Of a stretch of 20,084 nucleotides of DNA, positions 1 through 8,123 are shown in pieces. Both the position numbers and the translations under genes were made by a program. The DNA is taken from positions 1 through 20,084 of the IMG/VR virus record IMGVR_UViG_3300022905_000085. One strand, given 5' to 3'. Under the pieces are notes generated by a model. It ran no database searches. It was not told where the DNA came from and worked only from the letters and a program-made list of their open reading frames with translations. How positions within the stretch are numbered: the stretch's first letter is position 1; every line of letters starts with the position of its first letter. This DNA is from a virus.

Positions 1-638
1 AAGATGACGATGGGCCGCTGGAGCGCCCTGATTATTACCCTGCAAAGTTTTGGGATGAGGATGGCCCTGATGTTGAAAAGCTGGCGAAAAGTTACGCAGA
101 GCTGGAAAAGAAATTTAAGTCGGGCAAGCATAAAGCACCGGAGCAGTATGATATATCTTCACTTGCGGATCAGGGTTTGGACGCTGACGATCCGACTGTC
201 GCCGTATATCAGGACTGGGCTAAGGAAAACGGGATTAGCCAGGCTGCATTCGAGGATTTGGCCGGTCGTGTCTTATCGATGTCAAAGGATGAGCAAGAAA
301 GTGTTGAGTACGATCAACGCGCTGAAATGGAGAAGCTAGGCTCTAATGCCTCTGAGAAGATCCAAATGACGGAGCGTATTCTAATGAAAGCGCCACTTAA
401 TAACTCTGAGCGTGAAGCAATAGCATATTCTTTGAATAATGCTGACTCGATCAATGCGTTCCTAAAATATCATCAGGCTCTTACGAATGAGAACATTCCG
501 ATCAAGCCTGTGGTTGAGCAGCCAGAGTTTACCAAGGAAGATCTTAATGTTGCGATTGCAGATCCGCGTTGGAAAACTGATGCTGCTTGGCGTACCAAGA
601 TAGAGCGTCAATGGTTCCAATCACAGCAAAGAGCCTAA
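1..638 (+). CDS. Capsid scaffolding/assembly protein, 5'-truncated
   Basis: The frame is open from the left edge (first complete codon at base 3) to TAA at 636-638, giving 211 residues with no start in the window. The visible N-terminal part has the pattern seen in podovirus scaffolding proteins: an aromatic patch (PDYYPAKFWD) followed by a short helical charged segment (AKSYAELEKKFKSGKHK). The rest is acidic, helical and low in cysteine, and ends in a basic/aromatic tail (RTKIERQWFQSQQRA), as expected of a protein that binds capsid subunits transiently. Its place directly before the major capsid gene supports the call. Scaffolds guide procapsid assembly and are then released or degraded. The family call rests on pattern and context, not on a catalytic motif. 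Confidence 0.8.
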   Translation, partial: DDDGPLERPDYYPAKFWDEDGPDVEKLAKSYAELEKKFKSGKHKAPEQYDISSLADQGLDADDPTVAVYQDWAKENGISQAAFEDLAGRVLSMSKDEQESVEYDQRAEMEKLGSNASEKIQMTERILMKAPLNNSEREAIAYSLNNADSINAFLKYHQALTNENIPIKPVVEQPEFTKEDLNVAIADPRWKTDAAWRTKIERQWFQSQQRA

Positions 639-642
639 ACTC

Positions 643-671
643 TTGCAATAAGTATCGCTTGCGTGTATTTT
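643..671 (+). promoter_or_regulatory. Candidate sigma70-type promoter before the capsid gene
   Basis: TTGCAA (643-648) and TATTTT (666-671) are separated by 17 bases. Each hexamer matches the sigma70 consensus at 4 of 6 positions. The pair lies just after the scaffolding stop and about 135 bases upstream of the capsid start, where an extra late promoter would raise capsid output. The match is modest and could be chance. If the phage encodes its own RNA polymerase, the real late promoter would not look like this. Confidence 0.25.
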
Positions 672-686
672 AGTCTTAACGGCTAA

Positions 687-731
687 CCGCGCACCGGCCC
701 GTTGAATGTAGTATTCTACTGGTTGGCGCGG
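687..731 (+). other. Long hairpin in the leader of the capsid gene
   Basis: CCGCGC (687-692) pairs with GCGCGG (726-731). ACC (693-695) pairs with GGT (721-723) across a 2-base bulge, and an inner GTAG/CTAC hairpin (708-711/716-719) closes a TATT loop. No T-run follows, so it is unlikely to be a simple intrinsic terminator. It could be a processing site, a transcript-stabilising structure or a chance fold in a GC-rich stretch. Confidence 0.4.
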
Positions 732-735
732 CCAT

Positions 736-778
736 AACGCGCAAGCGACCGCCCGAAACCTCGGATAACGGAAGCGTT
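736..778 (+). other. Second weak fold in the capsid leader
   Basis: AACGC (736-740) can pair with GCGTT (774-778), enclosing a CCGA-AACC-TCGG hairpin (753-764). The 3' side runs into TTTT (777-780), but the enclosed loop is large. The Shine-Dalgarno AGGAGG at 794-799 lies just beyond and stays unpaired in this fold. This may be part of a structured 5' leader; the support is only base pairing seen by eye. Confidence 0.25.
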
Positions 779-807
779 TTGTTGAAACCTATTAGGAGGT
801 ATCTGCA

Positions 808-1641
808 ATGGCGCAGAACGTCACTACGGCGTTTGTTGATCTTTTCGACTCTGAGGTCAAACAAGCGTATCAAGCCGAATCGTTGCTTCGCGGCACGATG
901 CGGACACGCACCGGAGTAGCCGGTAATACTGTAAAGTTTCCAACAATCGGAAAAGGTGTTGCCACACTTCGCGTTCCACAAACTGATGTCACACCACTGA
1001 ATGTGACTTATGGTCGAGTAACTGCAACGATGGAAGATTACATCGCGGCAGAATATTCAGACATCTTCCAGCAATCGCACATCAACTTTGATGAGCGCTC
1101 TGAGTTGGTTCAAGTCGTATCTAAATCTATCGCTCGTCGTATGGATCAGATTATGATTGATGCTCTGGACGCGGCCACTGGCACATCTACAGTTGCAACG
1201 ACTGTTGGCGGTGCTGGCACGAACATGAACATCGAAAAGCTACGTGCTACAGCTAAAGCATTGAATGAGAAGAACGTACCCGCCGAGGGTCGCAGACTGC
1301 TCATGCACGCTTCTCAGCTCGACGCATTGCTTGGCGAAACTGAAATCACCAGCCAGGACTTTGCTGCTGTAAAGGCTCTTGTCCAGGGTGAGATCAATAC
1401 GTTCATGGGCTTCACCATTTTGACTATGGGTGATCGTGATGAGGGTGGTATTCCTAAGCCTTCTACTCGCACCTGTTTTGCTTGGCACCAGGATTCAATG
1501 GGCTACGCTGAGTCAATGTCGCAGAAAACCGAAGTGAATTACGTTCCGGAAAAAACGTCATTCCTGGTTAGCTCGATGTTCTCTGCTGGCGCTATTGCGA
1601 TCGACGGTGAAGGCATTGTCAAAATTTCTTGCACTGAATAA
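808..1641 (+). CDS. Major capsid protein
   Basis: This 277-residue protein would form the icosahedral shell. The start is fixed by a near-perfect Shine-Dalgarno AGGAGG at 794-799. The sequence looks like a short HK97-fold capsid protein of marine podoviruses: an N-terminal arm (roughly residues 1-35), a charged loop region (RTRTGVAGNTVKFPTIGKG, about 30-50), a long helix with SKSIARRMDQIMIDAL (about 107-125), and a beta-rich C-terminal half with the segment LLMHASQLDALL typical of these proteins. There is no obvious decoration or Ig domain inside the protein. Position after the scaffold and before tail-tube genes agrees. The strong ribosome site and a dedicated leader suggest high expression. 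The fold is inferred from pattern. Confidence 0.88.
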   Translation: MAQNVTTAFVDLFDSEVKQAYQAESLLRGTMRTRTGVAGNTVKFPTIGKGVATLRVPQTDVTPLNVTYGRVTATMEDYIAAEYSDIFQQSHINFDERSELVQVVSKSIARRMDQIMIDALDAATGTSTVATTVGGAGTNMNIEKLRATAKALNEKNVPAEGRRLLMHASQLDALLGETEITSQDFAAVKALVQGEINTFMGFTILTMGDRDEGGIPKPSTRTCFAWHQDSMGYAESMSQKTEVNYVPEKTSFLVSSMFSAGAIAIDGEGIVKISCTE

Positions 1642-1656
1642 TTAGGAGATTAGACA

Positions 1657-1902
1657 ATGGCATTCGCATCTGCAAACTGGTCAACAGTTGCTGCATCCAA
1701 GAGCGGGAACGCTCCAGCGGTGTACACTTACATCTCATCAGGTGATAATTTGGCAACTGTTAAAGGCTCAGGTTATTTCAACACAGTTGAATCGCTTATT
1801 ACAACTGGTGACGCCCTTTGGGTCGTTGCTAGTGATAGTCAAGCGCTGTGTAAGTTAATCAATACCAGTGGCGTTATAACCGTTACTGATTTGACTACAT
1901 AA
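1657..1902 (+). CDS. Small beta-rich virion protein, possible capsid decoration
   Basis: An 81-residue protein starts 15 bases after the capsid stop, with TAGGAG upstream of its ATG. It is rich in Ser, Thr, Gly and Val, and has alternating hydrophobic residues consistent with a small beta sandwich (SGYFNTVESLITTGDALWVVASD, discussed as residues ~37-60). Similar short proteins starting MAF-ANWS often follow the capsid gene in marine podoviruses. Co-transcription with the capsid gene and the hairpin just downstream suggest it is made in high amounts, which fits a head decoration or head-fibre protein. No enzyme motif is visible. The function is inferred from location and composition only. Confidence 0.7.
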   Translation: MAFASANWSTVAASKSGNAPAVYTYISSGDNLATVKGSGYFNTVESLITTGDALWVVASDSQALCKLINTSGVITVTDLTT

Positions 1903-1909
1903 TAAGGTT

Positions 1910-1927
1910 GGGGGGCTTCGGCTCCCC
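1910..1927 (+). terminator. UUCG hairpin, probable (partial) terminator after capsid genes
   Basis: GGGGGGC (1910-1916), loop TTCG (1917-1920) and GCTCCCC (1921-1927) form a seven-pair stem with one G-T wobble and the very stable UUCG tetraloop. The following TTCCCC is not a good U-tract, so this is more likely a partial terminator or a 3'-end stabiliser/processing barrier than a full stop. In T7 an inefficient terminator sits just after the capsid gene and lets only some transcripts read into tail genes; this hairpin is in the equivalent place. Confidence 0.55.
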
Positions 1928-1950
1928 TTCCCCACTAACAGGAGGGCAAT

Positions 1951-2568
1951 ATGGCCGCTGGTGATACTTCACTCTCAATCTGTTCAGATGCTCTAATCCT
2001 GTTGGGTGCTGCGCCCATTTCTTCGTTTACAGAGGGAAGCGATGCGGCTCAGGCTTGCGATAGATTATATCCAGATCTGCGTGATACACTTTTATCAAGC
2101 TACCTTTGGAGCTGGAGCGTTCAAAAAGAACAGCTTGCTCGATTGGCGGCTGCTCCAGTAGACGAATGGAAATATGCTTACCAAATGCCAGGCGATATGC
2201 TTTCTGGCGTTATAGCGTTGTTTCAAAGCTCTGGCATAGGACAGCTTCCCGTAAGATATGGATGGGAAGTTTATCAAGATCAGGTCTATACAAATTTTGA
2301 GGAAGTCTACATCGATTATCAGGCAACAGTAGATGAAAGCAAAATGCCGCCTTACTTTGTTGATCTGCTTACCTATGCGTTAGCTTCTAAGCTGGCCTTC
2401 GTTATAACCGATCAAATTTCTAAGGCTGATTATTTCAGAGCTGAGGCGTATGGCACACCGGCTGATTCTGGTCGTGGTGGCAAAATGCGAGCTGCTATGA
2501 ATATTGATGGCAGAGGAAAGCCGCCCCAAGTTATTGAGGACTATTCTTTAATTAGTGTAAGGTACTAA
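1951..2568 (+). CDS. Tail tubular protein A-like head-tail adaptor (T7 gp11 type)
   Basis: This 205-residue protein has AGGAGG at 1941-1946 before its ATG. The N-terminus has the gp11-type pattern ICSDALILLGAAPISSF, then a Cys/Asp-Tyr-Pro segment (CDRLYPDLRDTLLSSYLWSW), then a WKYAYQMPGDML strand-turn motif near residues 73-84. Length agrees with T7 gp11 (about 196 residues). Such proteins form a dodecameric ring between the portal and the nozzle and close the head after DNA packaging. The stop is separated from the next gene by one base, so the two tail-tube genes are probably translationally coupled. Confidence 0.85.
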   Translation: MAAGDTSLSICSDALILLGAAPISSFTEGSDAAQACDRLYPDLRDTLLSSYLWSWSVQKEQLARLAAAPVDEWKYAYQMPGDMLSGVIALFQSSGIGQLPVRYGWEVYQDQVYTNFEEVYIDYQATVDESKMPPYFVDLLTYALASKLAFVITDQISKADYFRAEAYGTPADSGRGGKMRAAMNIDGRGKPPQVIEDYSLISVRY

Positions 2569-2569
2569 A

Positions 2570-5140
2570 ATGCGGGTAATACAGTTCCAAACCAATTTCT
2601 CGGTTGGCGAGCTTGATCCGCTTATTCGTGCTAGAACGGATCTACAGCAATATCAGAATGCTCTGGAAGAAGCTACGAATGTAATCATTCAGCCTCAAGG
2701 CGGGTTTCGTCGCCGTGACGGGCTTCAGTTTATCTATGACTTTGGTGGTACGTTTACAGATTTTAAAATTATCCCCTTCGAGTTTAGTGTAAACGACAGT
2801 TATCTTTTGGTTTTTGTTAATCAAAGGATTTATGTTTTTAAGGCTGGGGTGTTGCAAACAAACATTAACGCCTCTGGCAACGATTACATTGCGGCCACTG
2901 ATATTACTGCCGCGATGCTCGATGAGATCAATTATACGCAAGCGGTTGATACGCTTATTCTTTGCCATGAGGATCTGCAAACTAAACGCCTGGTGAGAAA
3001 CAGTGATACCTCTTGGACGTTAGAAAACCTACCTCTGACGAATTTGCCTCAGTATGCTTATGCGTTTGATACGCACCAACCAGACTTTACGATTACGCCC
3101 AGCGCTACCTCTGGTAATATCACTATTACAGCCTCAGCAGCAACGACAGACACAGGAACAGCTCAGGCTGGCGGGGCTGATACAATCACCCTTAAATCTG
3201 CATCTAGCTTTACATCTGACGATCAGCCAAACGGAATGTTTATTACTTTAACATCTGGCACTGGCTCAGGGCAAACGCGCCACGTTGAGGACTATGTTGC
3301 TTCTACAAAGGTTCTGACCGTCTATCCCGCTTGGGATACGGCTCCAGATAATACAACAGGATATAAGGTTGAGCCATTTGCTGCTGCTACTGTTGGTGAA
3401 TATGCTCAAGTTCTCAGCACTTTTGGTCGCGCTCGGTATGTGGAGTTTGTTTCTTCCACAGAAATGAAGGCTGTTGTTGAGGTAAACTTCTTTGACACAA
3501 GTGCTATTACTGCCGGTAATTGGGAGAGTGAGCATGGCTATGAAGATGTTTGGTCAAACACTCGCGGGTGGCCTAAGTCTGCTGCATTCCATGAGGGTCG
3601 GTTGTATTTTGGTGGGTCTAAGTCCAGGCAGAATACGATCTGGGGATCTAATGTAATTAACTACTTTGACTTTAATCCTGGCACTGGCCTTGCTGATGAG
3701 GCTGTTGAGGCAACTATTAACACAAACCAGCTTAACAGTATTGTTAATTTGTTCTCAGGTAATGACTTGCGGATATTCACAACTGGTGGTGAGTTTGCTG
3801 TAATACAGACGACCGATGATCCGATTACGCCTTCAAGTTTTTTTATAAGGCCGCAAACCAGACTTGGCTCTAAGCCTGGCGTTCCTGTTGAAGATTTAAA
3901 CGGCGCGTCTGTCTTTATCCAAAGGCAGGGGAAATCTCTTAATGCGTTTCAATTCGGTGATACTACGGCGTCCTATCAGGTTCAACCTCTCTCAGCTCTT
4001 AGCTCTCATTTGTTAAAAGATCCTATTGACTTGGCCGCTCGTCGAGCAGCATCTACAGATGAGTCAGATCGATTGTTTGTGGTAAATGGCACAGATGGCT
4101 CGATGGCTGTTTACTCTATTCTAGTTGGCCAGAACGTGATTGCTCCTAGTAGATTTACAACTGACGGTGAGTTTATTGCCGTGGGCGTTGAGGTGTCTGA
4201 TGTTTACACAATCGTTAAGGCTCCCGTTATGGATTGGAATACTACAGATGGGCTTTCTGCTGCTATAGATGAGATCGCTGCTGGTACAAAAGACGCATCT
4301 GATGGTGGTGTGTATGCCTGGTTGCTGGAGACTGTTGACTCTTATCCAAGGGCAGATCTTGGTCAGAACGGTGTTGTCGGCACTTTGGATGCTGGGTTTT
4401 GGGAGTCATATGGCAACGGCACAGCGACAATAACTATTGATGCAAATGGTGACGTTACTCTGATTAGAATTGTTTATGGGTCTCCACCAATTACTCTTAG
4501 CTTTACGGATGTAACAAGTAATAACTACATCTACGCGAGGATATTATCTTTTGTCCAAGCGTTTTGGGAAGCGCATGATGCCGGTGAGTCATGGGTAAGT
4601 AGCTACATTACAAACACCTATCATCTGCAAAAGTTTAATCCAGACATCACTTTAGACAGGGCTGTATCTGGTGGTGCTGCTGGAGAAGTTACTAGCACTG
4701 GTCTTAGAGATAGGGTTGTTAAGATAATCCGAGATGGCGTGATTGATGGCACTAAGGTTGCGAGCCATGATGGACGTGTGGACTTTGCTACTGCCTCTAC
4801 AACATCCTTCGTTGCTGGTCTTGATTATACGGTAACAGCTAAAACTATGCCAGCCGAGCCGACTCTATCCTCTGGATCTGTTCAAGGGTTTAAAAAGAGA
4901 ATTATCCAAGTTGATGCAATCGTCAATGGAACTCAGAACATGACGATCAACGGCAAGCAAGTTCCGTTTAGAAACCTTGGTGAAAATGTTTTAGATAAAC
5001 CTGTTGATCCATTTACCGGCACTAAGACCGTTCACGGCTTGCTGGGGTATAGTGGTACTGGACAAATAACCGTAAGCCAGAATGTGCCATTAGCAATGAC
5101 TGTTCTGGGCTTAGAATATCGTTTGAGTGTGGGGAATTAA
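2570..5140 (+). CDS. Tail tubular protein B-like nozzle/stabilisation protein (T7 gp12 type)
   Basis: This 856-residue protein begins with the hallmark N-terminus of this family: FSVGELDPLIRARTDL, then NVIIQPQGGFRRRDG (about residues 36-50). A late part with WNxxRGWP-SAAFHEGRLYFGG-like residues and the C-terminus TVLGLEYRLSVGN are also typical of podovirus tail stabilisation/nozzle proteins. It would form the six-fold tube below the gp11-like ring. A beta module at about residues 200-265 (ITLKSASSFTSDD, GTGSGQTRHVEDY) is a repeatable unit seen in marine phage structural proteins. Residues ~552-680 look like an extra domain inserted between the usual strands. The start is one base after the upstream stop. 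Confidence 0.85.
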   Translation: MRVIQFQTNFSVGELDPLIRARTDLQQYQNALEEATNVIIQPQGGFRRRDGLQFIYDFGGTFTDFKIIPFEFSVNDSYLLVFVNQRIYVFKAGVLQTNINASGNDYIAATDITAAMLDEINYTQAVDTLILCHEDLQTKRLVRNSDTSWTLENLPLTNLPQYAYAFDTHQPDFTITPSATSGNITITASAATTDTGTAQAGGADTITLKSASSFTSDDQPNGMFITLTSGTGSGQTRHVEDYVASTKVLTVYPAWDTAPDNTTGYKVEPFAAATVGEYAQVLSTFGRARYVEFVSSTEMKAVVEVNFFDTSAITAGNWESEHGYEDVWSNTRGWPKSAAFHEGRLYFGGSKSRQNTIWGSNVINYFDFNPGTGLADEAVEATINTNQLNSIVNLFSGNDLRIFTTGGEFAVIQTTDDPITPSSFFIRPQTRLGSKPGVPVEDLNGASVFIQRQGKSLNAFQFGDTTASYQVQPLSALSSHLLKDPIDLAARRAASTDESDRLFVVNGTDGSMAVYSILVGQNVIAPSRFTTDGEFIAVGVEVSDVYTIVKAPVMDWNTTDGLSAAIDEIAAGTKDASDGGVYAWLLETVDSYPRADLGQNGVVGTLDAGFWESYGNGTATITIDANGDVTLIRIVYGSPPITLSFTDVTSNNYIYARILSFVQAFWEAHDAGESWVSSYITNTYHLQKFNPDITLDRAVSGGAAGEVTSTGLRDRVVKIIRDGVIDGTKVASHDGRVDFATASTTSFVAGLDYTVTAKTMPAEPTLSSGSVQGFKKRIIQVDAIVNGTQNMTINGKQVPFRNLGENVLDKPVDPFTGTKTVHGLLGYSGTGQITVSQNVPLAMTVLGLEYRLSVGN
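5131..5135 (+). promoter_or_regulatory. Ribosome binding site deciding the 5142 start
   Basis: GGGGA lies six bases before ATG 5142. The longer in-frame GTG at 5127 would overlap this site and has no comparable site of its own. ATG 5142 also sits immediately after the upstream TAA (5138-5140). Confidence 0.6.
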
Positions 5141-5141
5141 G

Positions 5142-5576
5142 ATGAGTCAATTAGCATTTGCTGCTGTTTCTGCTGCGGGTCAAATAGCTGCTGGTGCAGC
5201 ACAGCGCAGGCAGTATGAAGCACAAGCCAGGCAAGCAGAGCTTCGCGGCAGATCTGAGGCTCTTGCGTATAAGCAAAAAGGCGTTGATGCTTTGCGAAAT
5301 CTTAATGAAACGCTTGCGGCTATTATTTCTCGATCTGCTGCTGGTGGTGTTGATCCTACATCTGGCTCTGCCTCAACATTACAAAAGTTTGCTTTGTCAG
5401 AGGGCGCTAGGGAAAAGGCTATTGCTCAAGACAATGCTCTTATGGCTCTCGGCCAGGCAAGCACTCAGGCAGGCATTTATCAATCTGCCGGTCGAGCCGC
5501 ACAATTAAACTCTTATGTTTCTGCTGCTGGTACACTTGGCACAGGTTCGTATAGAGCTGGACAATTAACAGGTTAA
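5142..5576 (+). CDS. Small internal virion protein (T7 gp14 position)
   Basis: This protein has 144 residues from ATG 5142. It begins with an Ala-rich hydrophobic segment (LAFAAVSAAGQIAAGAA, residues 4-20), followed by a long charged helix (RRQYEAQARQAELRGRSEAL) and then IISRSAAGGVDPTSGS (about residues 62-77). The GVDPxSGS element after a helical region recurs in small podovirus internal virion proteins encoded between the nozzle gene and the large internal proteins. T7 gp14 is ejected first and forms a pore in the outer membrane; that role is plausible here by position and by the membrane-compatible N-terminus. An in-frame GTG at 5127 is the alternative start. Confidence 0.7.
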   Translation: MSQLAFAAVSAAGQIAAGAAQRRQYEAQARQAELRGRSEALAYKQKGVDALRNLNETLAAIISRSAAGGVDPTSGSASTLQKFALSEGAREKAIAQDNALMALGQASTQAGIYQSAGRAAQLNSYVSAAGTLGTGSYRAGQLTG

Positions 5577-5579
5577 GAC

Positions 5580-8123
5580 ATGGCTATTCTTCCAAGATAT
5601 CAGCGCATCGGTTTACAAACCCGCCGACCTCAGCAGTTGGACTTTGCCGCTACGCGGGAACAAGCCAGGCTTGGGCAGAATATTTCTCAGCAAGTAGATC
5701 GTATGGCTGACTTCGCCTTCAAGCAGGCGGCTGAGGGCGCAGCAATCCGAGGACAGGAGCGCGTTAGGGAAGAGGGCGCTCGCCCTACTCTTGCGGCAAT
5801 AGAGGCGGCGGGTGGGCCTACTACAATAGCAGAGCGTTCAGCGTATGCCCTGGGTAGTCGCGTGGCTGTTGCGGAAATACAGAATGAAGCTGAAATCGAG
5901 ATAATGCGGATCTTGAATGATGCTGAAACAAATGAGACACCGTTTAGCACTGTCCAGGCACAGCTTGCCGATATTACAGATGGATACTCTGCATCACTAG
6001 ATACAATCGATCCAGAGGCGGCATTGATGCTGCAAACCAGGTTATCCTCTGCATCTATCAAAGCAGAAGAAAGATATTCAAATTATTATGTAAAGTTACA
6101 AGCATCAAAAGCTAAGGCAAAAGTAAATAGCGCCGCTGATGTCCAGCTCGATCGTGTTGTCGGTAATGCAATATTGCCTGGTTATAACGCAGAAAGAATA
6201 AGAAGCGACATTGATGAAAGTTTTGATTTGCTGGCCGGTCTGGGTGCTGATGATGCAACTCTTACCGCCTTTAAAGAGCAGGCATTTAATGCTGCTATAA
6301 AAGAAAACACAATTTATAAGTTCAATACATCGGATCTCGATACCCAGGCTGAGATGCTGACTAGCATGGAGACAAAGCCGGTTGCTGGGATGTCTTTGGA
6401 ACAAACGCAATCTCTGCGCAAATCATTGCGAGCTGACTACAATTCTAAATTACAGGTTACTAAAGGCGAGGCCGCGGCTGTTATCTCTGACGTTAATGAG
6501 CAAAACCGTATATTAGCATTGGGCGGCATGCCTTCGCAGAAAGAAGTATTAACACTAAAAGAGAGAGCTGACGCTGCCGGTGATTATGGTGCGGGCGCAA
6601 GGGATGCTGTCGGACGCTTGCAGTTCAACATGGAATTTGCTGCTGCATTCCGCAAGATGACGCCACAAAATCTAGCTGCTGAGGTGCAGGCTCTAAGGCA
6701 AGGTCTTGAAGGTATCGGCGAGGCTGGCATTGATACGCTCATAGAAGCTGAAATATTAAAGGTTGCACAGGCGCATCTAACTGCCGCTGAAGCCGGTGTG
6801 GAAAAAGCTCAAACAGCTCGCAAAGCAGAGTTTAAGCCTATTGTTGATAACCTGGCGAATGAAATTGCAGACTTCCAAAAGATAGTTGATTCCGGTCGCG
6901 CTGTGGAAAGTGGAGATATTGCAAAGTTAATTGAAGCTGTCAGCAATGTTCCAGAAGATCTAAGGCAAGATCTTACTGAGGATGTTATGGCATTAAACAT
7001 AACAAGTGCTACTGCTGAGGCTGTAGGCAATATGACGCCAGCCGAAGCTGCTGGATACATTAGATCCCTCGGAGCGGGCATTGAGGGCATTGGCGATGCT
7101 GGATTAGATACTCCGGTCGAGATAGAAACATACGATCTTGCGAAGAAAATGCTTTCCGGCATGGAGGCAGAATTAAAAAAAGATCCTCTGGGATATGCCA
7201 TGCTCGTTGGCCTTACAGATGCAAATGGCAATGCTATTGAAATCACACCGATTAACTTTACAGATCAAGATGCAACAATAGAAACTATGAAAAAACGCAT
7301 CAATGATGCGACTATTGTTTCTTCTAAGTATTCAACGCCAGTAACATATTTCACGCCGCAAGAAAAATCTATGCTGGCTGAAGTTATGTCTGAAGCCGAT
7401 CGCTCTCAGCGCATGTTCTTTCTAGGTGCTATTGTTGAAGGTGGCGGCCAAGCGGCTCCTGATATGTTGGCTGAAATATCCAATACTGCTCCAGAGTTTG
7501 CCGGTATTGGTGCGCTGGTTGTAAACGAAAGAATGGATGCGGCAAATAAAGCTTTGCGCGGTATGGATTTAATCAAAAAAGGATTAAAGTTAGTAGAATT
7601 TACACCATCAAATACCGAGATTCCATTTAAGGCAAAGACTGATGAGGCTTTACGTTATCAGCCAAACGCCATTGGCATTACCCGTGAGGTTGCTAAAGCA
7701 ATTTATGCAGATATAGCTGGAAGGGAAGAACAATTTAATGAGGGTCTTTGGAATCACGCCATAGATCTTGCCCTTGGCGCTGATGGAGCTGGCAATGGCG
7801 GCATTCAAGAAGTTCGCAACGCAAACACATTTGTACCGCCAAACCTAAGTTCTGATGATATTGAGGCAGCACTCAAAGCAATGACACCAGAGAACATATC
7901 TTTTGCATCTAATGGCCAGGTTATAAGCGAAGAATATGCAGAAGATATTTCTGGTCGTGGAATGTTTGTTCGTGACGATAATTACAAAGTAATATCATAT
8001 GGTGGAAATAACTTTATCTTGGCATATGGAGACCCCACTATAAGTCAGCCTATATATGTTTTTGACAAAGCTGGTGATTTGTTAATATTTGACATGCAAA
8101 AGTTAGTTGAGGCCACTCAATGA
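5580..8123 (+). CDS. Large internal virion protein (T7 gp15 position)
   Basis: This 847-residue protein is mostly Ala/Glu-rich helix with no cysteine-rich or catalytic motif that I can see. The N-terminus (MAILPRYQRIGLQTRRP) followed by a long helical FKQAAEGAAIRGQERVREEG stretch resembles internal virion proteins of marine podoviruses. Residues ~360-395 and ~485-520 are an internal repeat with a shared MTP start and a G-x-E-G-I-G-acid-A-G-x-D-T core. The C-terminal ~90 residues (from about 757) are compact and beta-rich, ending in YVFDKAGDLLIFDMQKLVEATQ (described by position). It starts three bases after the gp14-like stop and overlaps the next gene by ATGA. It probably forms part of the DNA-ejection channel. 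No transglycosylase domain is evident. Confidence 0.68.
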   Translation: MAILPRYQRIGLQTRRPQQLDFAATREQARLGQNISQQVDRMADFAFKQAAEGAAIRGQERVREEGARPTLAAIEAAGGPTTIAERSAYALGSRVAVAEIQNEAEIEIMRILNDAETNETPFSTVQAQLADITDGYSASLDTIDPEAALMLQTRLSSASIKAEERYSNYYVKLQASKAKAKVNSAADVQLDRVVGNAILPGYNAERIRSDIDESFDLLAGLGADDATLTAFKEQAFNAAIKENTIYKFNTSDLDTQAEMLTSMETKPVAGMSLEQTQSLRKSLRADYNSKLQVTKGEAAAVISDVNEQNRILALGGMPSQKEVLTLKERADAAGDYGAGARDAVGRLQFNMEFAAAFRKMTPQNLAAEVQALRQGLEGIGEAGIDTLIEAEILKVAQAHLTAAEAGVEKAQTARKAEFKPIVDNLANEIADFQKIVDSGRAVESGDIAKLIEAVSNVPEDLRQDLTEDVMALNITSATAEAVGNMTPAEAAGYIRSLGAGIEGIGDAGLDTPVEIETYDLAKKMLSGMEAELKKDPLGYAMLVGLTDANGNAIEITPINFTDQDATIETMKKRINDATIVSSKYSTPVTYFTPQEKSMLAEVMSEADRSQRMFFLGAIVEGGGQAAPDMLAEISNTAPEFAGIGALVVNERMDAANKALRGMDLIKKGLKLVEFTPSNTEIPFKAKTDEALRYQPNAIGITREVAKAIYADIAGREEQFNEGLWNHAIDLALGADGAGNGGIQEVRNANTFVPPNLSSDDIEAALKAMTPENISFASNGQVISEEYAEDISGRGMFVRDDNYKVISYGGNNFILAYGDPTISQPIYVFDKAGDLLIFDMQKLVEATQ

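Noticed and set aside
4-339. 111-codon ORF at the left edge in another frame
   Set aside because: It overlaps the scaffolding frame, which is open throughout and has recognisable family sequence; the 111-codon product is Ser/Arg/Leu-rich and looks like a shadow.
5127-5141. GTG start extending the gp14-like protein by five codons
   Set aside because: ATG 5142 has GGGGA at suitable spacing, while GTG 5127 lies inside the upstream gene without its own ribosome site.
6809-7246. 145-codon minus-strand ORF
   Set aside because: It lies fully opposite the Ala/Glu-rich 847-residue gene; such genes commonly give open antisense frames, and no ribosome site or family pattern is seen.
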